From: an uncultured Oscillospiraceae bacterium
GTDB lineage: Bacteria > Bacillota > Clostridia > Oscillospirales > Oscillospiraceae
Assembly: GCA_934567115.1 (NCBI GenBank)
Contig: CAKTJA010000087.1
Location: 1 to 5,923 of the forward strand
Reading direction: 5' to 3'
DNA length: 5,923 bases
A model generated the notes under the pieces. The model ran no database searches. It was not told where the DNA came from and worked only from the letters and a program-made list of their open reading frames with translations. Shown piece by piece: positions 1 through 5,258 of this stretch (positions within the stretch are counted from its first letter, which is position 1; each line of letters opens with the position of its first letter). The position numbers and the translations under genes are program-made.

Positions 1-20
1 CATTTTAAGGGCGGCGTCCC

Positions 21-54
21 CGGTCGGCGGAGCGCTTCATTTCTCCGACGGCCG
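21..54 (+). promoter_or_regulatory. Imperfect hairpin in the region upstream of murI
   Basis: Positions 21-32 pair with 43-54 around a 10-nt loop, with a single G-A mismatch in the stem (27/48). No T-run follows, so it does not look like an intrinsic terminator. It lies 11 nt before the murI SD and could be part of the murI leader or the 3' end of an upstream transcript. No -35/-10 pair is visible in the first 80 bases, so the murI promoter may lie outside the window or murI may be co-transcribed with an upstream gene. A TAA at 6-8 could end an upstream gene, but too little is present to say. Confidence 0.35.
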
Positions 55-80
55 TCAATGCATGCAAGGAGGTTTTTATC

Positions 81-875
81 ATGCTCAATCCGACCAATCC
101 CATCGGCGTGATGGACAGCGGCATCGGCGGGCTGACCGTCGTGCGCGAGCTTCAGCGCATCCTGCCCGGTGAGGATATCATTTATTTTGGCGACAGCGCC
201 AACTGTCCCTACGGCAACAAAACCGGCGACCGCATTTTCGAGCTGAGCAGCCACATGCTGCAATTTCTCGGCTCGAACGGGGTGAAGTGCGTGGCGATCG
301 CCTGTAACACGATCTCCACGATGGCGGACCGGCTGCGTCCCTGCTTCGATTTTCAAATCGTCAGCATCGTTGAGGAGGCGGCGAAGTACGTCGTGCGTGA
401 GGGGCTTCCCAGCGTCGGCCTGATCGGCACCGAATTTACCGTCGCCTCCGGCAAGTACGCCGAGCTGATCCACAAGGGGAATCCCGACTGCCGCGTCGTC
501 GGGAAGGGCTCGCCCCTGCTGGCGGCGCTTGTCGACCGGGGGGACTTCAATCGTCATGACATCAACCTTGAGATCACCACGCAGGTGGACGATATCCTCG
601 CCCGCGAGAAGGTGAACGACCTGATTCTCGGCTGCACGCACTATCCCATTGTGGAGGAGAACTTCCATGAGTGCTATCCGCAGCTGCACCTGATCAATCC
701 CGCGCTGGAGCAGGCGAACGCCGTCAAGGAGTACCTTGCCGGGCAGAACGCGGTCAACCCGCAGAAAAAGGGGAGCTTTACCGTCTGCACCAGCGGCGAC
801 CCGCAGGTATACGTCAACGTTGCCCGGCGGCTCGGCCTGTTTGAACCGGGCGAGCTGAAGGTCGTCCACATTTGA
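81..875 (+). CDS. murI: Glutamate racemase (Asp/Glu racemase family)
   Basis: Predicted cytoplasmic, cofactor-independent racemase converting L- to D-glutamate for peptidoglycan precursors. The 264 aa length is normal for the family. The N-terminal motif GVMDSGIGGLTVVREL carries the D12-S13 pair. YFGDSANCPYGN (35-46) forms the substrate loop. ACNT (74-77) supplies the first catalytic cysteine, C75, and GCTHYP (184-189) the second, C185, followed by T186-H187. The C-terminal TSGDPQ (237-242) matches the family's usual TTGDP. The start is fixed by a perfect AAGGAGG at 66-72, 8 nt before ATG. Two usually conserved segments differ from the canonical MurI pattern: VSIVEEAAKYV (94-104) where IEPGA is usual, and LINPALEQA (204-212) where a LIDSA/G-type segment is usual. 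A divergent MurI subclade, or another amino-acid racemase of the same superfamily, is therefore possible. The gene stands alone as a transcription unit on its 3' side, closed by the terminator just after it. Confidence 0.92.
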   Translation: MLNPTNPIGVMDSGIGGLTVVRELQRILPGEDIIYFGDSANCPYGNKTGDRIFELSSHMLQFLGSNGVKCVAIACNTISTMADRLRPCFDFQIVSIVEEAAKYVVREGLPSVGLIGTEFTVASGKYAELIHKGNPDCRVVGKGSPLLAALVDRGDFNRHDINLEITTQVDDILAREKVNDLILGCTHYPIVEENFHECYPQLHLINPALEQANAVKEYLAGQNAVNPQKKGSFTVCTSGDPQVYVNVARRLGLFEPGELKVVHI

Positions 876-895
876 GACGGCGTAAAAAAGCCTTG

Positions 896-940
896 AAAAT
901 GCCGGTACGGCCTGTGTTCACGGGCCTCCCGGCATTTTTT
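896..940 (+). terminator. Intrinsic terminator after murI
   Basis: A perfect 10-bp stem pairs 896-905 (AAAATGCCGG) with 929-938 (CCGGCATTTT). An inner helix, 909-915 with 920-926, includes one G-U pair. The 3' arm runs into six T residues at 935-940. It begins about 20 nt after the murI stop. The A-rich 5' arm could give weak termination on the opposite strand, but no gene is seen there to need it. It separates murI from the tsaE transcription unit. Confidence 0.9.
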
Positions 941-970
941 CCGGGAGTGCGCAAATCGCAGAAAAAGGAA

Positions 971-999
971 TTGCACAGAGCATGCCGATGTGTTATACT
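971..999 (+). promoter_or_regulatory. Sigma-A/sigma-70 promoter of the tsaE unit
   Basis: TTGCAC (971-976) matches the -35 consensus TTGACA at four of six positions. TATACT (994-999) matches the -10 consensus TATAAT at five of six. The spacer is exactly 17 nt, and TG at 991-992 supplies an extended -10 element. It lies 30 nt after the murI terminator and 105 nt before the preferred tsaE start, which is the expected place. Predicted transcription start is about 1005-1007. It is the best promoter match I found in the window and probably drives tsaE-tsaB-upp, perhaps with genes further on. Confidence 0.85.
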
Positions 1000-1021
1000 A
1001 CCTTCGATTGACATGGACCGA

Positions 1022-1070
1022 CACGGCTCGGACGGGCGGAGACGCGCCCGTGCGGCATTTGCCGACCGTG
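1022..1070 (+). promoter_or_regulatory. Structured 5' leader of tsaE
   Basis: Two helices can stack. The outer one pairs 1022-1031 with 1062-1070 (nine pairs, C1027 bulged). The inner one pairs 1032-1038 with 1045-1051 (seven perfect, mostly G-C pairs) around a 6-nt loop. Bases 1052-1061 form a one-sided bulge. The fold would begin about 16 nt after the predicted transcription start, and it buries two possible GTG starts (1050 and 1068). No known riboswitch class is recognised and no T-run follows, so attenuation by an intrinsic terminator is unlikely. The structure was read by eye, not computed. Confidence 0.45.
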
Positions 1071-1103
1071 CCGTCAGAACGGGTTGAAGGGCGGGAACTC
1101 TCG

Positions 1104-1532
1104 GTGGAGCATCTTTCGAACAGCGAACAGGAGACCGAGCGGCTTGGCGAAAAGCTCGGCGAACGGCTGACACGCGGGTCGGTCGTCGCTTACACGGGCG
1201 AGCTGGGAATGGGCAAGACCGCCTTCACGCGCGGCCTTGCGCGTGCGCTCGGCTGCGAGGGCCGCATCTCAAGCCCGACCTTCACCATTGTAAATGAGTA
1301 CGAGGGGGATATCCCTCTGTTCCACTTTGATCTCTACCGGCTCGGCTCGTCGGACGAGCTGTTCGATATCGGCTGGGAGGATTATCTTGCGCGCGGCGGC
1401 GTCTGCGCCGTCGAGTGGAGCGAGCGGGCGGACGACGCGTTTGACGATCGGACGGTCCGCGTTGATTTCCGGCGGGACGGCGTCTGCGACGGACGGCGCG
1501 TGATCACGATAACGGGAGTGGATGGCTTATGA
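1104..1532 (+). CDS. tsaE: tRNA threonylcarbamoyladenosine biosynthesis ATPase TsaE
   Basis: P-loop ATPase that works with TsaB and TsaD to transfer threonylcarbamoyl from threonylcarbamoyl-AMP to A37 of ANN-decoding tRNAs. From the GTG at 1104 it is 142 aa, normal for the family. Walker A is GELGMGKT (32-39). SSPTFTIVNEY (56-66) is the family's switch-like segment. FHFDLYR (73-79) holds the Walker B aspartate, and VEWSER (103-108) is the conserved C-terminal EW motif. The frame is open from a GTG at 990, but that codon lies inside the promoter, and GTGs at 1050 and 1068 lie in a predicted stem. Starting at 1104 gives the typical TsaE N-terminus (MEHLSNSEQETERLGEKL). The SD for 1104 is weak (GAAGGGCGGG, 1086-1095), whereas 1050 has a GGAG 8 nt upstream, so the 160-aa form remains possible. 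The stop overlaps the tsaB start. Confidence 0.9.
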   Translation: MEHLSNSEQETERLGEKLGERLTRGSVVAYTGELGMGKTAFTRGLARALGCEGRISSPTFTIVNEYEGDIPLFHFDLYRLGSSDELFDIGWEDYLARGGVCAVEWSERADDAFDDRTVRVDFRRDGVCDGRRVITITGVDGL

Positions 1533-2242
1533 AAATACTCGCGCTCGAGACCTCGGCGAGGTCCGTCTCCGCCGCCGTGGTGGAGGACGGCGCGCCGCTC
1601 GCCTGTGCGTTTCAATGCACCGGGCTGACGCATTCGCGCACGCTGATGCCGATGACGGACGGCGTGCTGAAAAACGCGGGGCTGACGCTTGCGCAGATAG
1701 ACGCGGTCGCCGTGGCGGCGGGTCCCGGCTCGTTTACCGGCCTTCGCATCGGCGTCGCCGCGGCGAAGGGGCTTGCGTGGGCGGCGGAGCTGCCGTGCAT
1801 CGGCGTTTCGACGCTGGAGGCCATGGCGCAGAATCTCGCGCATATGGACGCGGTGCTCGTCTGTGCGATGGACGCGCGGCGGAGTCAGGTCTACAACGCG
1901 CTTTTTCTGGCGCGGGACGGCTCGCTCACCCGTTTGACGGAGGATCGGGCCATCGCCGCTGCCGATCTGGCGGAGGAACTGCGGCGGGAGACGCGGCGGC
2001 TCATCGTGCTCGGCGACGGCGGGGTGCTGTGCCGTGACGCGCTGGCCTCGTTCGGCGTTGAGGCGGAGCTTGCTCCCACGCCCCTGCTTTTCCAGAACGC
2101 CGTCGGCGTCGGCCTTGCGGCGGAGCACGGCACGCCGGTGAGCGCGCAGGAGCTTGCGCCGGTATATCTCCGCGTCTCGCAGGCCGAGCGGGAGCGCGGC
2201 GAAAGGCTGCGGCGGGAAGCGGAACAGAAGCGGAAGTCATAA
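1529..2242 (+). CDS. tsaB: tRNA t6A biosynthesis scaffold protein TsaB
   Basis: Catalytically inactive ASKHA-fold paralogue of TsaD. It dimerises with TsaD and is required for t6A formation. The 237 aa length is typical. It shows the N-terminal KILALETSA strand, THSRTLMPM (34-42), the family signature [15 protein letters not shown] (63-77), STLEAMA (94-100), MDARRSQVY (114-122) and the C-terminal [11 protein letters not shown] (210-220). After that comes a highly charged tail, residues 221-237, rich in Arg, Glu and Lys. Its ATG overlaps the tsaE stop in ATGA (1529-1532), implying translational coupling and balanced production of two partner proteins. In many Firmicutes tsaB is followed by rimI and tsaD, but neither is here; upp follows after 28 nt. 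TsaD and the TsaC/Sua5-type enzyme must be encoded elsewhere. Confidence 0.95.
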   Translation: MKILALETSARSVSAAVVEDGAPLACAFQCTGLTHSRTLMPMTDGVLKNAGLTLAQIDAVAVAAGPGSFTGLRIGVAAAKGLAWAAELPCIGVSTLEAMAQNLAHMDAVLVCAMDARRSQVYNALFLARDGSLTRLTEDRAIAAADLAEELRRETRRLIVLGDGGVLCRDALASFGVEAELAPTPLLFQNAVGVGLAAEHGTPVSAQELAPVYLRVSQAERERGERLRREAEQKRKS

Positions 2243-2257
2243 TTTTTATTATTTTAC

Positions 2258-2263
2258 GGAGGA
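2258..2263 (+). promoter_or_regulatory. Strong SD that decides the upp start
   Basis: GGAGGA lies 7 nt before the ATG at 2271, in a short T-rich gap (2243-2256) that stands out in this GC-rich DNA and should leave the site unstructured. The upp frame is open upstream to 2154, inside tsaB, but this SD and the family N-terminus fix the start at 2271. No clear -35/-10 pair is seen in the gap. Confidence 0.85.
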
Positions 2264-2270
2264 TAGAGCA

Positions 2271-2915
2271 ATGGATTCGAAATTCGGCAGCAAGGTACAC
2301 ATCATGGATCATCCCCTTGTCGCGCACAAGCTGACCATCATGCGCGATAAGAACACCAGCGTCAAGGATTTCCGCGAGCTGGTCAGCGAGATCGGAATGC
2401 TGATCACCTACGAGGCGACCCGCGACCTTCCGCTGACCACCAAGCACATCGAAACGCCGATCTGCGCCATGGACGCGCCGACCCTCGCGGGCAAGAAATT
2501 CGCCATCGTTCCGATCCTTCGCGCGGGCCTGGGTCTGGTGGACGGCGTGCTGCGCATGGTCCCCTCCGCGCGCGTGGGCCACATCGGCATGTACCGCGAC
2601 GAGGAGACGCTTGAGCCGCACGTGTACTTCTGCAAGCTGCCCAAGGACATCGCCGAGCGCGACGTTCTGATCGTCGATCCGATGCTTGCCACCGGCGGAA
2701 GCGCCGACGCTGCGATCTGCGAGATGAAAAAGCGCGGCTGCAAGCACATCAAGCTTATGGTGCTCGTCGCCGCGCCCGAGGGGATCGAGCATATCCGGAA
2801 GAATCATCCCGACGTCGATATTTACGCCGGCGCGCTTGACGAGAAGCTCAACGAGCGCGGCTATATCGTTCCCGGTCTCGGCGATGCCGGCGACCGCATT
2901 TTCGGCACAAAGTGA
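2271..2915 (+). CDS. upp: Uracil phosphoribosyltransferase
   Basis: Cytoplasmic pyrimidine-salvage enzyme that makes UMP and pyrophosphate from uracil and PRPP. At 214 aa it is close to the roughly 209 aa of typical bacterial Upp. Family blocks are in order: [13 protein letters not shown] (14-26), YEATRDLPL (47-55), [12 protein letters not shown] (81-92), [11 protein letters not shown] (106-116), the PRPP-binding loop [10 protein letters not shown] (136-145), and the uracil-binding C-terminus [13 protein letters not shown] (197-209). Every expected block is intact, so an active enzyme is likely. It follows tsaB by 28 nt with no terminator, so it is probably co-transcribed from the promoter at 971-999. 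The foldase gene begins 51 nt downstream. No functional link between uracil salvage and t6A formation is known to me; the arrangement looks like a housekeeping operon. There is no sign of uracil-responsive regulation such as a PyrR-type attenuator. Confidence 0.97.
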   Translation: MDSKFGSKVHIMDHPLVAHKLTIMRDKNTSVKDFRELVSEIGMLITYEATRDLPLTTKHIETPICAMDAPTLAGKKFAIVPILRAGLGLVDGVLRMVPSARVGHIGMYRDEETLEPHVYFCKLPKDIAERDVLIVDPMLATGGSADAAICEMKKRGCKHIKLMVLVAAPEGIEHIRKNHPDVDIYAGALDEKLNERGYIVPGLGDAGDRIFGTK

Positions 2916-2933
2916 CCGGCGCGACGCCGGCAC
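2912..2933 (+). promoter_or_regulatory. GC hairpin at the upp stop codon
   Basis: CCGGCG (2916-2921) pairs perfectly with CGCCGG (2925-2930) around a CGA loop. Three further pairs, 2912-2914 with 2931-2933, skip a bulged A2915, so the TGA stop is inside the stem. No T-run follows, which argues against an intrinsic terminator. It may protect the 3' end of the upp message or tune expression between upp and the foldase gene; either role is inference. Confidence 0.4.
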
Positions 2934-2966
2934 GGCATCACAGCAATTGAAAGGATAAGGTAAACC

Positions 2967-4412
2967 ATGAGTGCATCCAGAGAAAAGAAGTCCCGCCACG
3001 AGCAGAGCGGGGCCGGCTATGTGAATCCCGCCAAGGCTCGCGAGGCGGAGGAGCGGGCGCGCGACAAGCGCTCCGCCAGCCTTTACACCGCCATTATCGT
3101 CGGCTTCGTGCTGCTGGGCGTCGTGCTGTTCGCGGCCGGCCGCGTCAGCGCGGGAAAGGCCGCGCAGGAGCGGGCGCGCGTCGGCGCGTTGAGCGCCGTC
3201 GTCGTTGACGGCGAGGAGCTTACCGTAAGCGACGCGTCCTACTACTACGCCAGCGTCCGCAATCTCTCCGCCAACAGCTCCTATTCCGGATACGACAGCT
3301 CCGTGGACGCGAGAGAGCAGCAGTATACGGAGGGGAAGACCTGGCACGATTATTTTCTTGAGACCGCGCTGGATTATATGAAAGAGAGCGTTTCCCTTGC
3401 CCACGCCGCCGAGCAGGCGGGCTTTGACGGCACGTCCGAGATGGACGCCGCCGAATCGAGCAATCTTTCGATGGTCGATCTCTACGCCGGCTACAGCGGC
3501 GTGACCCGCGCGCAGTACCTCGAATCCATGTTCGGCGAGTATATGAGCGAGGAGGCCTTCATCCGCTGCGTCCGCCGCGACGCGCTTGCTTCGGCGTATC
3601 AGCAGTCCTACTCCGACAGCCTGACCTATTCCGCCGAGGACCTGAAGGCCGCCTATGACGCGGACCCCGACGCGTATTGCAGCGTGGATATCGAGTATGT
3701 CCTCTTCCAGACCGGGCTGTCGAGCGACGCGTCCGACGAGGAGAAGGAAGCCGCGATGGAGAGCGCCCGCGCCGATGCGGAGGCGGTCCTTGCCGCGTAC
3801 GAGAGCGGAAGCACCTTTGAGGAGAGCGCCGGCGACGGGACCTATCGCCACACCACGCATGCGGACCGCAGCGTGACGAGCGATATGCTCGTATGGGCGT
3901 TCGACGCGGACCGCGTGAGCGGAGATACGACCGTCGTTCCCCACAGCAGCGGCTACTACGCCGTTCTGTTCCACTCCCGCAGCCGCGACGATTATCACCC
4001 CGTCACCGTCCGCCACATTCTTGTCGAGGACGAGCAGACGGCTGAGGAGCTTCTTGCCAAATTCAACGAGGGCGAGAAGACCGAAAGCGATTTCGCGACG
4101 CTTGCCGCCACGGAATCCACCGACACAGGCTCCGCCTCCAACGGCGGGCTGGTGAGCAACATGCGTCTCGGCGCGTACGTTCAGCCCTTTGAGGACTGGA
4201 GCTTTGACCCCTCGCGTCAGAGCGGCGACACGGGCATCGTGGAGTCCGAGTATGGCTTCCATGTGATGTATTTTGTCGAGACCAACTCCCTGCCCTACTG
4301 GGAGTATAAGGCGACGAACACCCTTAAAAACGAGGCTGTTGAGGAGTGGTACTCCGGTATCGTGGACGCTGCGTCCGCCGAGCAGCTTGAGGCGATGCAG
4401 TACGTCGGCTGA
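2967..4412 (+). CDS. Membrane-anchored parvulin-type peptidyl-prolyl isomerase (PrsA/SurA-like foldase)
   Basis: Predicted extracytoplasmic foldase of 481 aa. Residues 1-38 are highly charged and cytosolic. Residues 39-58 form one hydrophobic segment preceded by RARDKR, giving N-in/C-out topology. No lipobox cysteine is present, so unlike PrsA it is probably held by a signal anchor rather than lipid. Residues 74-230 resemble a SurA/PrsA N-terminal chaperone region, beginning VVVDGEELTVSDASYYY (78-94). A recognisable parvulin domain spans about 344-438: VRHILV (348-353), DFATLA (375-380), NGGL (392-395), FEDWSF (408-413) and EYGFHVMYF (428-436). Residues 238-338 look like a second, degenerate parvulin unit. 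The ATG at 2967 has AAGG 6 nt upstream. The family is clear; the substrates are unknown. It lies 51 nt after upp, probably in the same operon, and ends 64 nt before a long stem-loop. Confidence 0.88.
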   Translation: MSASREKKSRHEQSGAGYVNPAKAREAEERARDKRSASLYTAIIVGFVLLGVVLFAAGRVSAGKAAQERARVGALSAVVVDGEELTVSDASYYYASVRNLSANSSYSGYDSSVDAREQQYTEGKTWHDYFLETALDYMKESVSLAHAAEQAGFDGTSEMDAAESSNLSMVDLYAGYSGVTRAQYLESMFGEYMSEEAFIRCVRRDALASAYQQSYSDSLTYSAEDLKAAYDADPDAYCSVDIEYVLFQTGLSSDASDEEKEAAMESARADAEAVLAAYESGSTFEESAGDGTYRHTTHADRSVTSDMLVWAFDADRVSGDTTVVPHSSGYYAVLFHSRSRDDYHPVTVRHILVEDEQTAEELLAKFNEGEKTESDFATLAATESTDTGSASNGGLVSNMRLGAYVQPFEDWSFDPSRQSGDTGIVESEYGFHVMYFVETNSLPYWEYKATNTLKNEAVEEWYSGIVDAASAEQLEAMQYVG

Positions 4413-4475
4413 CGCCGCTCCGCCCGCCGGGCGCGTTCGTTTGCCGCGCGGGGGCATCAGATCGTTTTGCAATTC

Positions 4476-4509
4476 GGAGGGAGGCCGGCGGGACCGCCGG
4501 CTTCCTTCT
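4476..4509 (+). terminator. Long stem-loop between foldase gene and tcdA, possible weak terminator
   Basis: Positions 4476-4491 can pair with 4494-4509 along their whole length, with three G-U pairs. The core, GCCGGCGG (4484-4491) with CCGCCGGC (4494-4501), is perfect; the tight loop probably opens the innermost pair. The 3' side is pyrimidine-rich and followed by CATTTC rather than a clean T-run, so termination may be partial. It ends 17 nt before the tcdA ATG and leaves the tcdA SD outside the stem. No promoter is visible between 4413 and 4526, so tcdA seems to depend on read-through or on a promoter I cannot recognise. Confidence 0.55.
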
Positions 4510-4515
4510 CATTTC

Positions 4516-4520
4516 GGGAG
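4516..4520 (+). promoter_or_regulatory. SD that decides the tcdA start
   Basis: GGGAG lies 6 nt before the ATG at 4527. The frame is open upstream to a TTG at 4467, but that extension would be translated through the 4476-4509 stem-loop and has no family resemblance, so 4527 is preferred. Confidence 0.75.
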
Positions 4521-4526
4521 CTTCTT

Positions 4527-5258
4527 ATGGAAAATCAGTTTTTACGTACGGAAATGATCCTCGGCGCGGCCGGCATGGACGCGCTGCGCCGCAGCCATGT
4601 CGCCGTCTTCGGACTTGGCGGCGTCGGGAGCTACGCGGTCGAGGCGCTTGTGCGCTCCGGCGTCGGCGAGCTGACGCTGGTGGACGACGACACGGTTTCT
4701 CTCACCAATCTCAATCGGCAGCTTGAGGCGATGCACTCCACGCTCGGACAGAGCAAGGCGGAGGCGGAGGCCGCGCGCTGCCGCGACATCAACCCGGGGG
4801 TGATCCTTCATCCCATCTGCGCGCGCTATGAGGCGGCGGACCGCGAGCGGTTCTTCTCCGTGCGCTATGACTACATTCTCGACTGCATCGACCTTGTCTC
4901 CTGCAAGCTCGACCTCATCGAGACGGCGCTTGCGCGGGGGATCCCCATTCTCTCCGCGCTGGGCACGGGGAATAAGCTCGACCCCTCGCTGCTGCGGATC
5001 ACCGATATTTCAAAGACCAGCGGCTGTCCTCTCGCGCGCGTCATGCGGCGCGAGCTGAAGGCGCGCGGGATCCTGCACACGCGCGTGCTTTTCTCGCCCG
5101 AGCTGCCCGCCGCCTCCACGCAGATGGAAACGCCCCCGCCGGGGCGGCGCAGCGTACCGGCAAGCCTGACGTGGGTGCCCGGCTGCGGCGGACTGATGAT
5201 GGGCGGCGCCGTTGTGATGGAGCTTGCCGCCCGCGCGGAGGAGGGAGCGCCATGCTGA
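4527..5258 (+). CDS. tcdA: tRNA threonylcarbamoyladenosine dehydratase (ThiF/E1-like)
   Basis: ATP-dependent enzyme that cyclises t6A37 of tRNA to cyclic t6A (ct6A), the step after TsaBDE. It is 243 aa; family members are usually about 250-270. The ThiF-type Rossmann motif is FGLGGVGSYAVEAL (28-41). LVDDDTVSLTNLNRQ (51-65) supplies the acidic and Asn/Arg residues for ATP-Mg, with K77 after it. CIDLVSCK (120-127), SALGTGNKLDPS (143-154) and CPLARVMRRELKARGI (167-182) are typical of the TcdA/CsdL/YrvM subfamily rather than ThiF or MoeB. The C-terminal VPGCGGLMMGGAVV (217-230) completes the domain. No paired CxxC zinc site of MoeB/ThiF type is seen, as expected for TcdA. The gene overlaps the next one by 7 nt. 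An alternative reading as an unassigned ThiF-family enzyme is less likely given the subfamily motifs. Confidence 0.92.
   Translation: MENQFLRTEMILGAAGMDALRRSHVAVFGLGGVGSYAVEALVRSGVGELTLVDDDTVSLTNLNRQLEAMHSTLGQSKAEAEAARCRDINPGVILHPICARYEAADRERFFSVRYDYILDCIDLVSCKLDLIETALARGIPILSALGTGNKLDPSLLRITDISKTSGCPLARVMRRELKARGILHTRVLFSPELPAASTQMETPPPGRRSVPASLTWVPGCGGLMMGGAVVMELAARAEEGAPC

Noticed and set aside
872..1087. 71-codon + strand frame between murI and tsaE, including a 24-codon ATG frame from 1013
   Set aside because: It reads through the terminator and promoter. The shorter ATG frame is in the predicted tsaE leader but has no SD and an Arg-rich composition typical of chance GC-rich frames.
1522..2037. 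171-codon + strand frame overlapping the tsaB start
   Set aside because: It is an out-of-frame shadow of tsaB. The tsaB frame carries all the family motifs, and this product is Arg/Gly/Ala-rich without any.
1382..2128. 248-codon minus-strand frame opposite tsaE and tsaB
   Set aside because: It is in antiparallel register with tsaB codons and its product is Arg-rich without family motifs; it is a composition effect.
2912..2933. Hairpin after upp as an intrinsic terminator
   Set aside because: The stem is GC-rich and perfect at its core, but the sequence after it has no T-run, so it is kept only as a possible mRNA structure.
2001..4472. 823-codon open frame on the minus strand covering the tsaB end, upp and the foldase gene
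   Set aside because: Its codons are in exact antiparallel register with those of upp and the foldase gene. It stays open because those genes avoid TTA, CTA and TCA codons, as GC-rich genes do. The translation is low-complexity (Ala, Gly, Val, Arg, His) with no recognised motif, while the + strand genes match known families throughout.
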